NCBI RefSeq assembly: GCF_004851605.1 | Contig: NZ_CP031094.1 | Span: forward strand, 56,442-120,441 | Reading direction: 5' to 3' | DNA length: 64,000 bases | Source of the DNA: Hydrocarboniclastica marina | GTDB lineage: Bacteria > Pseudomonadota > Gammaproteobacteria > Pseudomonadales > Oleiphilaceae | Notes under the pieces: model-generated | Databases searched by the model: none | What the model was told of the DNA's origin: nothing | The model's input: the letters and a program-made list of their open reading frames with translations, nothing else | Position numbers and translations under genes: made by a program | In this document: one piece after another, positions 44,015-53,883 of the stretch | How positions within the stretch are numbered: position 1 is the stretch's first letter | Layout of the letters: every line of letters starts with the position of its first letter

Positions 44015-45064
44015 ATGGCAAAGGTCCGATCTGTTGTTCTTGCCGTGGCCGCGGTGTCAGCTTTTTCTCACCATGCCATAGCAGAAGTTGAGTTGCCCGT
44101 CGTGCCAGTTTCGGACCTGGCCCGTGGGAATCAGGTAGATCTCGCTTCGGACGAAGATGCTGCGCCGGGTCAAAGCGAACAGCAAGGCTTTGATTCTTCA
44201 AAGTTGCCGGCAATTCCTGTGGTCTCTGGAAGTGTTTTGAGAAATGACGTGCCCAGCGCCAAACCGCTCGGTAAAGGGCAAAAGGTTGCTGAAATTACCT
44301 CTATAGAAGACGAAGAGCCTTCAGGTCCTGCTTATAAGACAACACGAAACGTCATAGACGCTGTCCCCGGTGAAAATCAACTGGTCAATGTCTCAATGGG
44401 CCACCCGAACCGTATCGTCACACCGTTTTCGGACCCCAAAGTTCTGAAGCTCGATAAAGACGCTCTCGTAACGGTCAAAGAAAACGTTGTCTACTTCGCC
44501 AGTGATAAGTCAACTCCTGTGACACTCTATATCCGTGAGGCTGGAGATGAAAACCTGGCGGTCTCACTGACCATGATTCCCCAGAAGATCCCTCCCCGTG
44601 AGCTTTTCATAAAGCTCCCGGAATCAGCGTATATGGCTGCTGGCGGATTTGGCTCTAAGAAAGCGGAGCAGTGGGAAAAGAGTCAGCCTTACGAGAAAAC
44701 ACTCACTGACCTCCTTCGTGCAATCGCGCTCGGAGACGTCCCTCAAGGATACGCCGTGCGCAACCGATCTTCGGCCGAGCCGGCGCCACTGTGCAATCAG
44801 CGCGGGCTAAGATTCGATTTTTCTGATGCTCAGATGATCGACGGCCAGAAGTTCAAAGCGGTCGTTGGTGTTGTATCAAACCTAGCTGATCAGCCTATCG
44901 AGTTCGTTGAGACAAACTGCGCAAGCCGCAACGTCGCGGCAGTGGCTGCATTCCCTCATGTGTATCTGGAACCCGGTCAGAAAGCCGAGGTTTATGTCGT
45001 GCTGAAGGATGGCGTTGAAAAAAGCCGCGGTAAGAAGCGGAAATCACTTCTGGGGAGCCGATAA
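44015..45064 (+). CDS. traK: TraK, VirB9-like outer-membrane core protein
   Basis: From ATG 44015 the 349-aa protein has a clean signal peptide (cut near AIA|EVELP), a Pro/acidic-rich periplasmic region and a C-terminal VirB9/TraK beta domain. It joins TraV and TraB in the outer-membrane core complex. Starts at 43979 (GTG) and 44009 add a charged extension in front of the signal and are less likely. Two bases separate it from traB. Confidence 0.85.
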   Translation: MAKVRSVVLAVAAVSAFSHHAIAEVELPVVPVSDLARGNQVDLASDEDAAPGQSEQQGFDSSKLPAIPVVSGSVLRNDVPSAKPLGKGQKVAEITSIEDEEPSGPAYKTTRNVIDAVPGENQLVNVSMGHPNRIVTPFSDPKVLKLDKDALVTVKENVVYFASDKSTPVTLYIREAGDENLAVSLTMIPQKIPPRELFIKLPESAYMAAGGFGSKKAEQWEKSQPYEKTLTDLLRAIALGDVPQGYAVRNRSSAEPAPLCNQRGLRFDFSDAQMIDGQKFKAVVGVVSNLADQPIEFVETNCASRNVAAVAAFPHVYLEPGQKAEVYVVLKDGVEKSRGKKRKSLLGSR

Positions 45065-45066
45065 CC

Positions 45067-46413
45067 ATGGCGTACGACTTCCGAAACATGTCTCCCAAAG
45101 CCAAACAGTGGTCAATCCTGGCGTTAGGTTCAGTCGCACTTATCTTCGTCATCTACCTGTTTGCCGATTCCGATACGAGCAAGAAGGATCGACGGGACGA
45201 GACAGTAATTTCCAACGTCCTAACTGACAACAACACCCGCAGTATCGGCATCGACGCGATGGCTGTTCGGCTTGATTCGGTTGAAAGCGAGCTGCGGAAG
45301 AGGGAAAGAGAGTTTGAACAGGCCGAGCAGGACCTCAAAAAGATAAAGGAGTCGACTGGCGTGGGCTCAGATGTGGCTCGTGAGGTTGCCAAGCTCAAAG
45401 AGACCATAGTCAGGATGAACAAGGAGAACACGGAACTAAGGCAGCAACAGGAAAAGATAACCCGGCAGATACGCGAAGGTGATATCGCTGTGCCCAGCAT
45501 AGACAAAGGCAAGCCTGGCGCTGATGAAGATGCTGCTAATGACTATGACCCCCGGAATAGTAGTGGACGCGGGCCAGTAGCTGGGCTGAGTGAAGAAGAT
45601 GCAGCAAGCCGATACTTCCGAGACGCCCCGGTGCCTAGCTTTGGAAATGAAAGGAATACTACGACTGACAGGGCCCAAGGCGGAGAGCAGACACAAAGTA
45701 GCAATCTTGCCTTTGAGGATGTAGCTGTTGTGGTAGAAGTCGAAAGTAGAGGCGACGTGAAAGATGACGTCCAGGATGACGGGATCTACATCCCTAGCGG
45801 CTCCTTGTTAACGGGAACTTTGCTGACAGGGCTAGATGCGCCAACAGGGCAGGGCGCCAGAAGAGACCCTTTCCCAGTTGTGCTGAGAATACAAAAGGAG
45901 GCCATTCTTCCAAACCAGTTCCTGGCAGACGTAAGAGAATGCATGGTCATCATGAGCGGCTACGGTGACCTCTCGAGCGAGCGTGTTTATCTCCGTTCAG
46001 AAGGGGTTTCCTGTGTCAGAGACGATGGCAAATCAATTGAAGCGCGGCTTGAAGGATATGCCGTCGGCGAAGACGGTAAAGCGGGGATGCGCGGCCGGCT
46101 GGTCACAAAACAGGGACAAATGATCGCACGATCGATGACAGCAGGGTTCATGTCAGGGGTTGCGGGGGCGTTCGACGTCAACCCGGTACCGGTCATCAAC
46201 ACAAACCCTCAGGGAAACAGCATGCAATATCTAGACGCTTTCAGCGAAGAGAGCGTCCAGAGCGGCATTGTGGGTGGTGCCAGCTCTGCCCTTGAAAGGA
46301 TCGCTGACTTTTACCTTGAGCTCGCCAATTCAATTTACCCCGTACTCGAGCTAGACGCCGGTCGCCAGATTGATGTGGTGATGGTCAAGGGCGCGAAACT
46401 ACAGATTCAGTAA
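45067..46413 (+). CDS. traB: TraB, VirB10-like channel protein
   Basis: A 448-aa protein spanning inner and outer membranes. It has one transmembrane segment (15-33), a long coiled coil (about 65-137), a linker and a C-terminal TraB/VirB10 beta-barrel domain (GIYIPSGSLLTGTLLTGLDAP onwards). It transmits energy from the ATPases to the core complex. Confidence 0.9.
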   Translation: MAYDFRNMSPKAKQWSILALGSVALIFVIYLFADSDTSKKDRRDETVISNVLTDNNTRSIGIDAMAVRLDSVESELRKREREFEQAEQDLKKIKESTGVGSDVAREVAKLKETIVRMNKENTELRQQQEKITRQIREGDIAVPSIDKGKPGADEDAANDYDPRNSSGRGPVAGLSEEDAASRYFRDAPVPSFGNERNTTTDRAQGGEQTQSSNLAFEDVAVVVEVESRGDVKDDVQDDGIYIPSGSLLTGTLLTGLDAPTGQGARRDPFPVVLRIQKEAILPNQFLADVRECMVIMSGYGDLSSERVYLRSEGVSCVRDDGKSIEARLEGYAVGEDGKAGMRGRLVTKQGQMIARSMTAGFMSGVAGAFDVNPVPVINTNPQGNSMQYLDAFSEESVQSGIVGGASSALERIADFYLELANSIYPVLELDAGRQIDVVMVKGAKLQIQ

Positions 46414-46423
46414 GGAGCCGTAA

Positions 46424-46972
46424 ATGGCAAACGAAGCATCGAGAAAAATGCGGTTAATGGTCATATCTGTTTTGGCAGCGACGACATTGCAAGGTTGCAG
46501 CGTGTTCTCCTTTGGCGAGTCTGAATATGCCTGCAGTGGTATCCCGGACGGAGTTAGCTGCATGTCAGCTCGGGATGTATACGAGCTTACCAATAACGGC
46601 AATGTCCCCCGCCCCGTTGATGAGGATGGGAATGTCGTGGCTTCGAAAGGTCAAAGCAACGAGTCAACAGAAGACCAGGTACGGATCATCGAAGACCGGT
46701 ACGTGGCCCCGACAACTCCTGCTAAGCCAGTACCGATACGCACGCCGGCCAAGGTTATGCGGGTGTGGGTCAGCCCTTGGGAGGATACAGACGGGAATCT
46801 GAATATTTCGAGCTATGTCTATACGGAGATAGAGCCAAGGCGTTGGGTCTATGACAATCAGGAGCGCCCAAGCCAGTCATCGATTAAACCCCTTCAAATA
46901 ATTCAAAAGAAAGAGGCAGGTGGCCAGGATGCGGAGTATCCAGAGCAAAGATTCTTCTCTGGTGAGAAATAA
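46424..46972 (+). CDS. traV: TraV outer-membrane lipoprotein
   Basis: A 182-aa lipoprotein with lipobox LQGC (Cys25) and the TraV signature YACSGIPDGVSCMSARDVYELT. It anchors the core complex to the outer membrane, like VirB7. Proline-rich linkers follow. It lies about 100 bases before traA. Confidence 0.88.
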   Translation: MANEASRKMRLMVISVLAATTLQGCSVFSFGESEYACSGIPDGVSCMSARDVYELTNNGNVPRPVDEDGNVVASKGQSNESTEDQVRIIEDRYVAPTTPAKPVPIRTPAKVMRVWVSPWEDTDGNLNISSYVYTEIEPRRWVYDNQERPSQSSIKPLQIIQKKEAGGQDAEYPEQRFFSGEK

Positions 46973-47074
46973 AACCTGAGATGTAAAAAAAAGCTCAGCA
47001 ACCTAGATAGGGCCCTGGGCAGAGGTAAGTAAAGTGCGTGTAACCCGAACATAACTGGTTAGCCGAGGGAAAGT

Positions 47075-47440
47075 ATGAACACTGCAGTAGATACGAAAAA
47101 AGTCACCATGGCCTTCTTAGCACTCTGTGCGACAAGCATTTTAGTCGCTATGCCTGAGCAGGCGATGGCTGGTACTGGCGGCACAGCCTTTGAAGACGTG
47201 TGGATCTGGTTGAAAGAGAACATTGAAGGCACGCTGGGCCGAATAATCTGCGGCGCGATCGTAGTCGTTGGCATCGTAGCTGGTATTGCTCGCCAGTCGC
47301 TGATCTCATTCGCAATCGGCATCGGCGGTGGGATGGGCCTCTACAATACACCGACGATTATCGAATCCATTGTTTCAGCAATGATCGAGCATGCTGACAA
47401 GGCGTCCACTCTAGTTATGACTCTGAACAACGGGCTGTAA
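47075..47440 (+). CDS. traA: TraA pilin precursor
   Basis: A 121-aa prepilin. The long signal is cut after MPEQAMA (Ala32), leaving a mature pilin of about 89 residues with two hydrophobic helices (about 58-72 and 78-92), the standard F-pilin shape. The start has a strong GAGGGAAAG. An intrinsic terminator follows, which would set higher pilin mRNA levels than for the downstream genes. Confidence 0.88.
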   Translation: MNTAVDTKKVTMAFLALCATSILVAMPEQAMAGTGGTAFEDVWIWLKENIEGTLGRIICGAIVVVGIVAGIARQSLISFAIGIGGGMGLYNTPTIIESIVSAMIEHADKASTLVMTLNNGL

Positions 47441-47476
47441 GAGCGGCTCAAAGCCCTTCTATAAGCAAGTTTACTG

Positions 47477-47505
47477 GCCCCAGGGAGCAATCTCTGGGGC
47501 TTTTT
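47477..47505 (+). terminator. Intrinsic terminator after traA
   Basis: GCCCCAG and CTGGGGC around a 10-base loop, followed by TTTTT. It marks the end of the traL-traA unit; the giant gene needs its own promoter (a TAGAAT box lies near 47558). Confidence 0.85.
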
Positions 47506-47598
47506 AAGTTGTGTACAAAAAACGCATGTAACGCTCCCGAACCGCTCGCTATACGGCAGTAGAATTCACCAAAACTATCGGGTATTAAGGTATTTCAG

Positions 47599-50500
47599 AT
47601 GCTCAGGAAATCAGCCAGGTTCGTGACAATACTAGCGGTGATGAGCCTATTGTACATGGACGCAGCTGCAAGCGAAGAGGGCCCTAAGGTCACGCCATTG
47701 TACGATGTCATGCAGCCGAAATTAGACTTGTCAGCACTGCTTTATAAAGTTGACAGTGCAATACCATTGCCGCATGAATTAGAGGGAGCAACCCTTAAAA
47801 AAGAAAATGGCGAGGAGATTAGCGGACTTGTCACTGAGTGGAACAACAAGTGTCCTGAAGGATATACAACCGGAAGTGAAGAAGGAACGTGCGAAAAAAT
47901 AACAGTTGTTCAGCAGGAGCTACAATGTGCTAAGGGCTGGAAAATGGTTGTGGAGGAAGCGCAGCCAGGAGCCAACGAAAAAATAACCTGTGAAAGATAC
48001 CAAGTGACTGGGGCAATCGAAGCGTGTCCCTCAGAATATACATTTAACAGTGAGAACAATACATGCGAGAAATATGAAGAGACGATGGCTAATGCCGTTT
48101 GTCCAGAAAATTGGACTATGAATGGAGAAAAATGCACAAAGAAAACCGTCATTGAAGCTGAGTACTCTTGCCCGCAAGGATTTAACGAAGAATCTGGCAA
48201 ATGCGTGAAAACTGAAAGCCAGCCAGCAGGTTACGGATGTCCGGCAGGAACCGAGCAAATAGGAGAGTTATGCAAAGTCTTGGATGAGAAAGCTGGAGAA
48301 GCATGCCCTCTACCGCACAGCAACTATTACCCAGCTACGAGTTCGGGATGGTACAGTAAGCCTGAATATTGTACCTACAGGCTAACGGATAATATACTTG
48401 GGCAAAGAACTCCTACACCGCTAAAGAAATGTCCTAGCGGATACTCTTATGGTACTGGAAACGCGTGTAGACAGAAAACATCCACAGTATGCCCGTCCGG
48501 CATGACTAAAGACGCGTGGCGAGTTAACCGATGTGTTGGGACAAAGATATATAGAGAGAAATGGCAGGCGAGTAATGCATCTAAAAATGGTCAGGAACCG
48601 CTCGCAGTTTGTACCGATTCTAGTAGCTGGTATGGCTGTTCAACTAATCGCTGGTACCCATCAAACTATGGAAATTGCCCGTCAGGATACACTTATGTAA
48701 GAGAAGGAAGTTGTGAGTCAACGAGAACTGCGCCTGAAATTATCACTGGTTATTCATGTGATGGGTATGGGTTTGGTTCGCAGTTTAGAGAGCAATATGA
48801 CTCCAGGTACCATAGATGTGGCGCCCTCGAAGCTCCACCTAGACCAGGATGTCCAGCTGGATACATAGTAAAATCTGGGAAAAGAAGTTCAGATTATCAA
48901 GATCCTGATTATTGTGTCAAAGAGATCACTACTGGAACATCATCTGTATGCCCCAGCGGATTTGCGCTGTTGGAAGAAGGCGCGGTCTGCGGGAAGCTAC
49001 TGACACAGCTCCCAAACCTTGTTTGTGGCGAGGGCTACACTCTTGACCCTATCACAAATAAGTGTGTGAGCGGTGAAACCCGCCCACCGTCTGTCGCATG
49101 TATTAGCGGTTATTCGTATAACTCTACGACTGGAAAGTGTGAAAATACCTTAGTAGAGAACCCGTTGATTTGCCCTGAAGGGACGACCGATATAGGAGAT
49201 ATGTGTCAAAAAAGAACGGCCTATAGTGTCACCCCACTGAAAAATTGCCCAGATTTTGAGGGCCAAAAAACGTTTCCTCTTTACTGTGAACTCAAGTGGG
49301 AAGGTGGCGGTGCATGGTATGGAGAGCCTAGCGATACAAATCTTAGCCTTAGTCCGGAAGAACAACGTAAAAAGTGTCTGGATCTCACCAATGGTTTAGG
49401 TGATGTCAAGATAATTGATGAAACGACTAAGTGCGCCGTTTGGTATGAGTCGGGAAACCCCAATGCGCCACCTGCGACAACTGTTGGCGGTTACATGGTC
49501 GGAAATAGTTATGACCCGACGTTAACGCCAATTCAAATTGATGATTCTTGTTATGGCGGTACAAAAGAAGGTGATGTATGCGCCTGGTATTCAACCACCG
49601 ATAAATGCCTGAACGGTGAAATGGTTGGGGGTAAGTGCCTATATGTTTCTACAGCTGCTCCAACAAAGACCTGCCCGGCAGGTTATTACTTGGCCAATGA
49701 AGTGTGTAAACTTGATCAGCAAAAACTTCCTTCAGAGGTATGTGATAGTGGTTGGAGCTACTCTAGCGGTGAATGCTGGACGATCGATGAAGAACCATAT
49801 AGTGGCGCGGGCACTTGCCCCTCTGGATATAGCCCAATGGGCGGTAGTTGCACAAAGACGTCTGTAGCAAACGTTAATCCAACTTGTCCCGATGGGTTTA
49901 CTTTTCAATCAAACACCTGCGTTACCGAAGCGCAGGAACCTGTCGAGTACGTTTGCAACTCGGGCTGGAACCTTAACAGTACAGAGTGTTGGCGGACAGT
50001 GTTCCAAGATGCCTTTGAGGCTTGTTCAGATGGCACCTGGGTTCTTGAAGGTGGGACATGCCACAAGCTTGAATCAGAAGAGCCTGACAGAGTTTGCCCC
50101 GATGGTTTTACTGACTCGCCGACAGGTACTGATGGGATTGAGGAATGTGTTCTTGTCGAAAAAGTAAGTGAGGGCCAAGGCGAAAACCTAAGTGTTAGTC
50201 TTCCTAAGGTTTGGCCTGGAACTTATACCTTATCCCTGAGCATTAATGATGGTTTGGGGAATAATTCGATGAACGAGTTTGTCATAAATTACCTGCCTGA
50301 ACTTTTTTCCCATCGTTCAGGGAACAAATTGTCAATCCCAGCGATTGATAGGCCCTTTCACTGGAGTGATGGGTCAGATACCTTCGTAACGAATCCTATT
50401 GTCGTTAATGGGGAGGTCATGAGTGGCATCAGACCGATATACGCGGGAGTTCGTAAAGATGCTGGCTTGTCTTTCATCGTTAATGGGGTTGAAGTCTCAC

Positions 50501-53500
50501 CTGGCGAGTATAAGCAAGTCCACTCTCGCTATGACTTTGAACTAATGGATGGTGTTCTCCAGCTTCCCATGAGTCCGGCATACCCGGGAGAGGCCTCAGT
50601 TAGCGATGTGATCATAAGCATTGGTGGAGATGGAGAACTTGCGTCGATTGTTACTGTTGATGCGTGGACGTTCAACGGGAAAATTGAAAACCCTGACTTA
50701 AACCCAACGAGAATTTTCGATGAGTTTGCTATACGCGCCCTCTCCGGAACAGAGGACGAATGTGAACTGGAGGCTTCAAAGAACAACGCTAAGACCGGTG
50801 GGGTTCTTGATAATTTAAAATGTTGGATTGATTGGTTTGACATCCCTTCTCCCCTGAAACCTAGTACATACGGAGACCCAACCCTGCGCGGAACCATTGA
50901 TCATGAAGGGTCTATGGGTCTTGGGTACAGGGCCTACGTTTATGACTCTGATGGTTCCCAACACCTAGTGGGAGAGGCTTATGGAGAAATTCATGGCAAT
51001 ACCGCTATGGGTGTAGTCGATTACGATTTCGAGAACGATATATCGACCGTATATCACACGGTCCAGGACATAAGGATGACGCTCAAGCAGACAGACGGGC
51101 CGACTTGTCGCCTCACTGTCGACGAGGAGTACGCCAAGTCATTTGCTACTCGTGAGTCACGAGTTAAGTTCTGCTACCTCGAGTGGGAGCATTTGCCTGG
51201 TACCCTTGCTCAAGAGCCTCAGAGCCTGACGCCGAATGCGCGGGGGCGGGTTTTTTATACCGGGGAGTATCAAGCATCGTTCAGGGTGTATGCCTACACA
51301 TCCATTGGTACGCCCGTACTTGTTCAGCAGAAAACCCTTAAATTTGAAGCGATCGAGCCACCACCACCGAAAGTCACGATCGTCGGCGGTGAACCAATTG
51401 TGCAGAACCTCTACCCGGTACCCACCAAAGGCGGGAAGGTCCTGGATGTCGAAATTAACGCTGAAAACGCAGCAATTCGAGTTTCTGAGTTCTTCAATGG
51501 GGGAGTGATCAAAAAGGACGAGTTTCCTGCAGTCCCGTGGCAAGTGAACTTTCGCAACTATCAAAGGATCGCTCTCGATCAGACACCGCTTTGGACCAGG
51601 TCGACGCATGAAGTGGAAGCGCTGTATACCGACCTCCCCAACCTACGAGGTTCAGTCTTTTTCGACTCTCTTTCCGTCCCAGGTGAAGAGGTGAGGCCTG
51701 TTATGTCAACGGATGGGAATGTCGCGTTAAACGACGACAAGATCACTCTGAAGATATCCATTCGGGACATTTACAACCAGAGCGAGGGATACAGCCCGCA
51801 GACTATGGGGAACTGGGACGTCAGGGTCGTGCAGCAAGAGTCTTACGACAGAAACTCTCCGGTTACTGAGTGGGTATCTATAGACGCTGAAGGGAATGCC
51901 TCACTCCCGCTGGATCTTGAAGCTCTGGATATGGCCAGTGGCATTCTGCGGCTTTATGCTGAAGCGAGAGTGCGAAGCCCCGTTCCCGAGTACAGCAAGA
52001 CGGTGACCTCAAGTCAGCCAGTTACTGTCACAGTGCTATACGGTGGTCAGATCGATGCTGAACTAGATGCCAGGTACATTTCTGGTGAAGCCCCCTTCCG
52101 TACAGTATTTAGCTTGGAGCTGATGGATCGGAACTTATTCTCCGCCCTGGGAGACGTGGAATGGTATATCCAGAAGGGAGAGCAAGGGGATTGGGAAAAA
52201 TTCGATAACACAAACCGGAACCCTAGAGTCTTTGAGCGTACCTTTGATGAAGGCATCTACTACGTCAAAGCCAAGCTGCTCAACAGGAACAGTGAAGCCC
52301 AGACAGAGACACCGCCGCTTAAGGTGATCTCCTACCATAAGCCTAGGCTTGAGGTAGAAGGTCCTGCCGTTGTTTTTGTCGGGGATACGGTTGAGATGAC
52401 GGCCGTGGCGTCATTCGACGGCGAGCCGCTGGTACCAGGGGACGTCGTCATGCAGTGGTCTGAAGATGCTGGTAAAACTTGGAAGGAAGGCGGCTTTGAT
52501 TATGTTCTTACCCGAGATGCCGAGGATGTAGGCCGGGTACGACTCCATACTCGGGCTCGTATGCCGATCGCGCCGGCGGAAGACCGCAACGCATGGACTG
52601 AGAATAAAGGAAGTGTTGAGTTCAGAACCATTCGACCTCCACGCACTTATATCTATGGCCCTCGAGTAGCAGAAGTTGGTAAAGAGCATAAGTACCAGGT
52701 TCATCTTGGGCTTCCTTACGCACGCATGGGCTATGAGGTGAAAGGATTCTTCACCATGCCGGATGGGACCGAGGTTGAGGGAGACACTGCCTTCTATACG
52801 CCCAGTTCAGAAGAGCTGGCCGAGACCTACGCCTTTATCAAATATACAGCCTACATTGTTGGCTGGCGTGAACAGGGAGCTGAGCAGGTCCGGGACCAAC
52901 GTATCAGGTTGTGGGAGTACGACTTCCCCGAGTTCCAAATGTCTGAACGTTACAGTGCGAGCGTGGCCCCAGCCGACGCAACCTTGTATGTGCGACCAGT
53001 CAATTTCCGTGGCCGGCTAGAGAATCCCGTTTACGAGTGGGAATTTCCTAAATCTGTGGAGGTTATCGAGGATAGGAACCCGATCGCCAGGAAACTGCGG
53101 TTCGCTGAGCCAGGGAACTACCCTCTAACGGTCACTATCACCGACGACAGGGGGAATGTCGCAAAGATTGAGAAAGTCATTGCCTTGGGCGTGCCTGACC
53201 CATACAACGCTGACTTTGTGATTTCTGGCGACGCCCGCCACATTCGAGATCCTTACGAGATTCTCGTTCGGCCGGTAATATCTGGTGGTCACCCCAGAGA
53301 CTACATTGTGGACAGGAAATACTATCTCAATGGCGAGCCTATGGGCTCCTATGGTAGCTATGGCCAGGCCATACTGGGTGCCGGGACCAGCACCATAAAG
53401 ATGGAGATCACCAGCAAATTTGGAGAGAAGGCGGTCAAAGAAGAGAAATTTACGGTTAACGAAAACCAACCGCCTGTCTGTGAGCTGGAGCGTTCCGACC

Positions 53501-53751
53501 GCTTAGGTAGCTGGTTGCTTCGTGCAGATTGTAGTGACCCGGACGGTAACGTGAAAACGCACAATTGGTGGGTCGACGGAGAAAAACTGTCGCTGTCTGG
53601 GTACCGGATTAGTATCAACGATAGCGGAACAGAGCCTGTGGAGATTCAGCTCTCTGCAGTTGATGATTCAGGAGAAGAGTCATCGAAGAAAACGGTAATT
53701 CTGGAGAGGCCTGCCCAAGAGCCAAAAACCGAACCCGAACCCGAACCTTAA
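47599..53751 (+). CDS. Giant secreted Cys-rich and Ig/PKD-like protein in the transfer operon
   Basis: A 2050-aa exported protein (signal peptide residues 1-25, cut near AAAS). Residues about 84-852 consist of many imperfect Cys units of 20-35 residues, typically CPxGY...xxxC, giving a stiff disulfide-rich stalk. From about 855 to the end come beta-sandwich domains of Ig/PKD type (for example YEWEFPK..PGNYPLTVTITDDRGN and CSDPDGNVKTHNWWVDG..SAVDDSGEES), ending in an EPEPEP tail. The first half is more A+T-rich than its neighbours. It sits between traA and dsbC, whose product could make its many disulfides. IncHI1 and IncA/C plasmids carry large Ig-like proteins important for mating, which suggests a surface or mating-contact role here. 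The precise family is not recognised. Confidence 0.75.
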   Translation: MLRKSARFVTILAVMSLLYMDAAASEEGPKVTPLYDVMQPKLDLSALLYKVDSAIPLPHELEGATLKKENGEEISGLVTEWNNKCPEGYTTGSEEGTCEKITVVQQELQCAKGWKMVVEEAQPGANEKITCERYQVTGAIEACPSEYTFNSENNTCEKYEETMANAVCPENWTMNGEKCTKKTVIEAEYSCPQGFNEESGKCVKTESQPAGYGCPAGTEQIGELCKVLDEKAGEACPLPHSNYYPATSSGWYSKPEYCTYRLTDNILGQRTPTPLKKCPSGYSYGTGNACRQKTSTVCPSGMTKDAWRVNRCVGTKIYREKWQASNASKNGQEPLAVCTDSSSWYGCSTNRWYPSNYGNCPSGYTYVREGSCESTRTAPEIITGYSCDGYGFGSQFREQYDSRYHRCGALEAPPRPGCPAGYIVKSGKRSSDYQDPDYCVKEITTGTSSVCPSGFALLEEGAVCGKLLTQLPNLVCGEGYTLDPITNKCVSGETRPPSVACISGYSYNSTTGKCENTLVENPLICPEGTTDIGDMCQKRTAYSVTPLKNCPDFEGQKTFPLYCELKWEGGGAWYGEPSDTNLSLSPEEQRKKCLDLTNGLGDVKIIDETTKCAVWYESGNPNAPPATTVGGYMVGNSYDPTLTPIQIDDSCYGGTKEGDVCAWYSTTDKCLNGEMVGGKCLYVSTAAPTKTCPAGYYLANEVCKLDQQKLPSEVCDSGWSYSSGECWTIDEEPYSGAGTCPSGYSPMGGSCTKTSVANVNPTCPDGFTFQSNTCVTEAQEPVEYVCNSGWNLNSTECWRTVFQDAFEACSDGTWVLEGGTCHKLESEEPDRVCPDGFTDSPTGTDGIEECVLVEKVSEGQGENLSVSLPKVWPGTYTLSLSINDGLGNNSMNEFVINYLPELFSHRSGNKLSIPAIDRPFHWSDGSDTFVTNPIVVNGEVMSGIRPIYAGVRKDAGLSFIVNGVEVSPGEYKQVHSRYDFELMDGVLQLPMSPAYPGEASVSDVIISIGGDGELASIVTVDAWTFNGKIENPDLNPTRIFDEFAIRALSGTEDECELEASKNNAKTGGVLDNLKCWIDWFDIPSPLKPSTYGDPTLRGTIDHEGSMGLGYRAYVYDSDGSQHLVGEAYGEIHGNTAMGVVDYDFENDISTVYHTVQDIRMTLKQTDGPTCRLTVDEEYAKSFATRESRVKFCYLEWEHLPGTLAQEPQSLTPNARGRVFYTGEYQASFRVYAYTSIGTPVLVQQKTLKFEAIEPPPPKVTIVGGEPIVQNLYPVPTKGGKVLDVEINAENAAIRVSEFFNGGVIKKDEFPAVPWQVNFRNYQRIALDQTPLWTRSTHEVEALYTDLPNLRGSVFFDSLSVPGEEVRPVMSTDGNVALNDDKITLKISIRDIYNQSEGYSPQTMGNWDVRVVQQESYDRNSPVTEWVSIDAEGNASLPLDLEALDMASGILRLYAEARVRSPVPEYSKTVTSSQPVTVTVLYGGQIDAELDARYISGEAPFRTVFSLELMDRNLFSALGDVEWYIQKGEQGDWEKFDNTNRNPRVFERTFDEGIYYVKAKLLNRNSEAQTETPPLKVISYHKPRLEVEGPAVVFVGDTVEMTAVASFDGEPLVPGDVVMQWSEDAGKTWKEGGFDYVLTRDAEDVGRVRLHTRARMPIAPAEDRNAWTENKGSVEFRTIRPPRTYIYGPRVAEVGKEHKYQVHLGLPYARMGYEVKGFFTMPDGTEVEGDTAFYTPSSEELAETYAFIKYTAYIVGWREQGAEQVRDQRIRLWEYDFPEFQMSERYSASVAPADATLYVRPVNFRGRLENPVYEWEFPKSVEVIEDRNPIARKLRFAEPGNYPLTVTITDDRGNVAKIEKVIALGVPDPYNADFVISGDARHIRDPYEILVRPVISGGHPRDYIVDRKYYLNGEPMGSYGSYGQAILGAGTSTIKMEITSKFGEKAVKEEKFTVNENQPPVCELERSDRLGSWLLRADCSDPDGNVKTHNWWVDGEKLSLSGYRISINDSGTEPVEIQLSAVDDSGEESSKKTVILERPAQEPKTEPEPEP

Positions 53752-53758
53752 AAGCACC

Positions 53759-53785
53759 TAAAGCCCGGCTCTTAGCCGGGCTTTC
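53759..53785 (+). terminator. Intrinsic terminator after the giant gene
   Basis: AAAGCCCGGCT and AGCCGGGCTTT pair around CTT, followed by CTTCTC. It begins eight bases after the stop. Confidence 0.8.
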
Positions 53786-53883
53786 TTCTCTCCGAAAGTT
53801 ACAGTGCATTTTTGCCTGTATCTCTACCCAAGTTATTCGCCTTCCTGCCTTACAGTGATCTCCAAACTGTGGAGCAGAAACCT

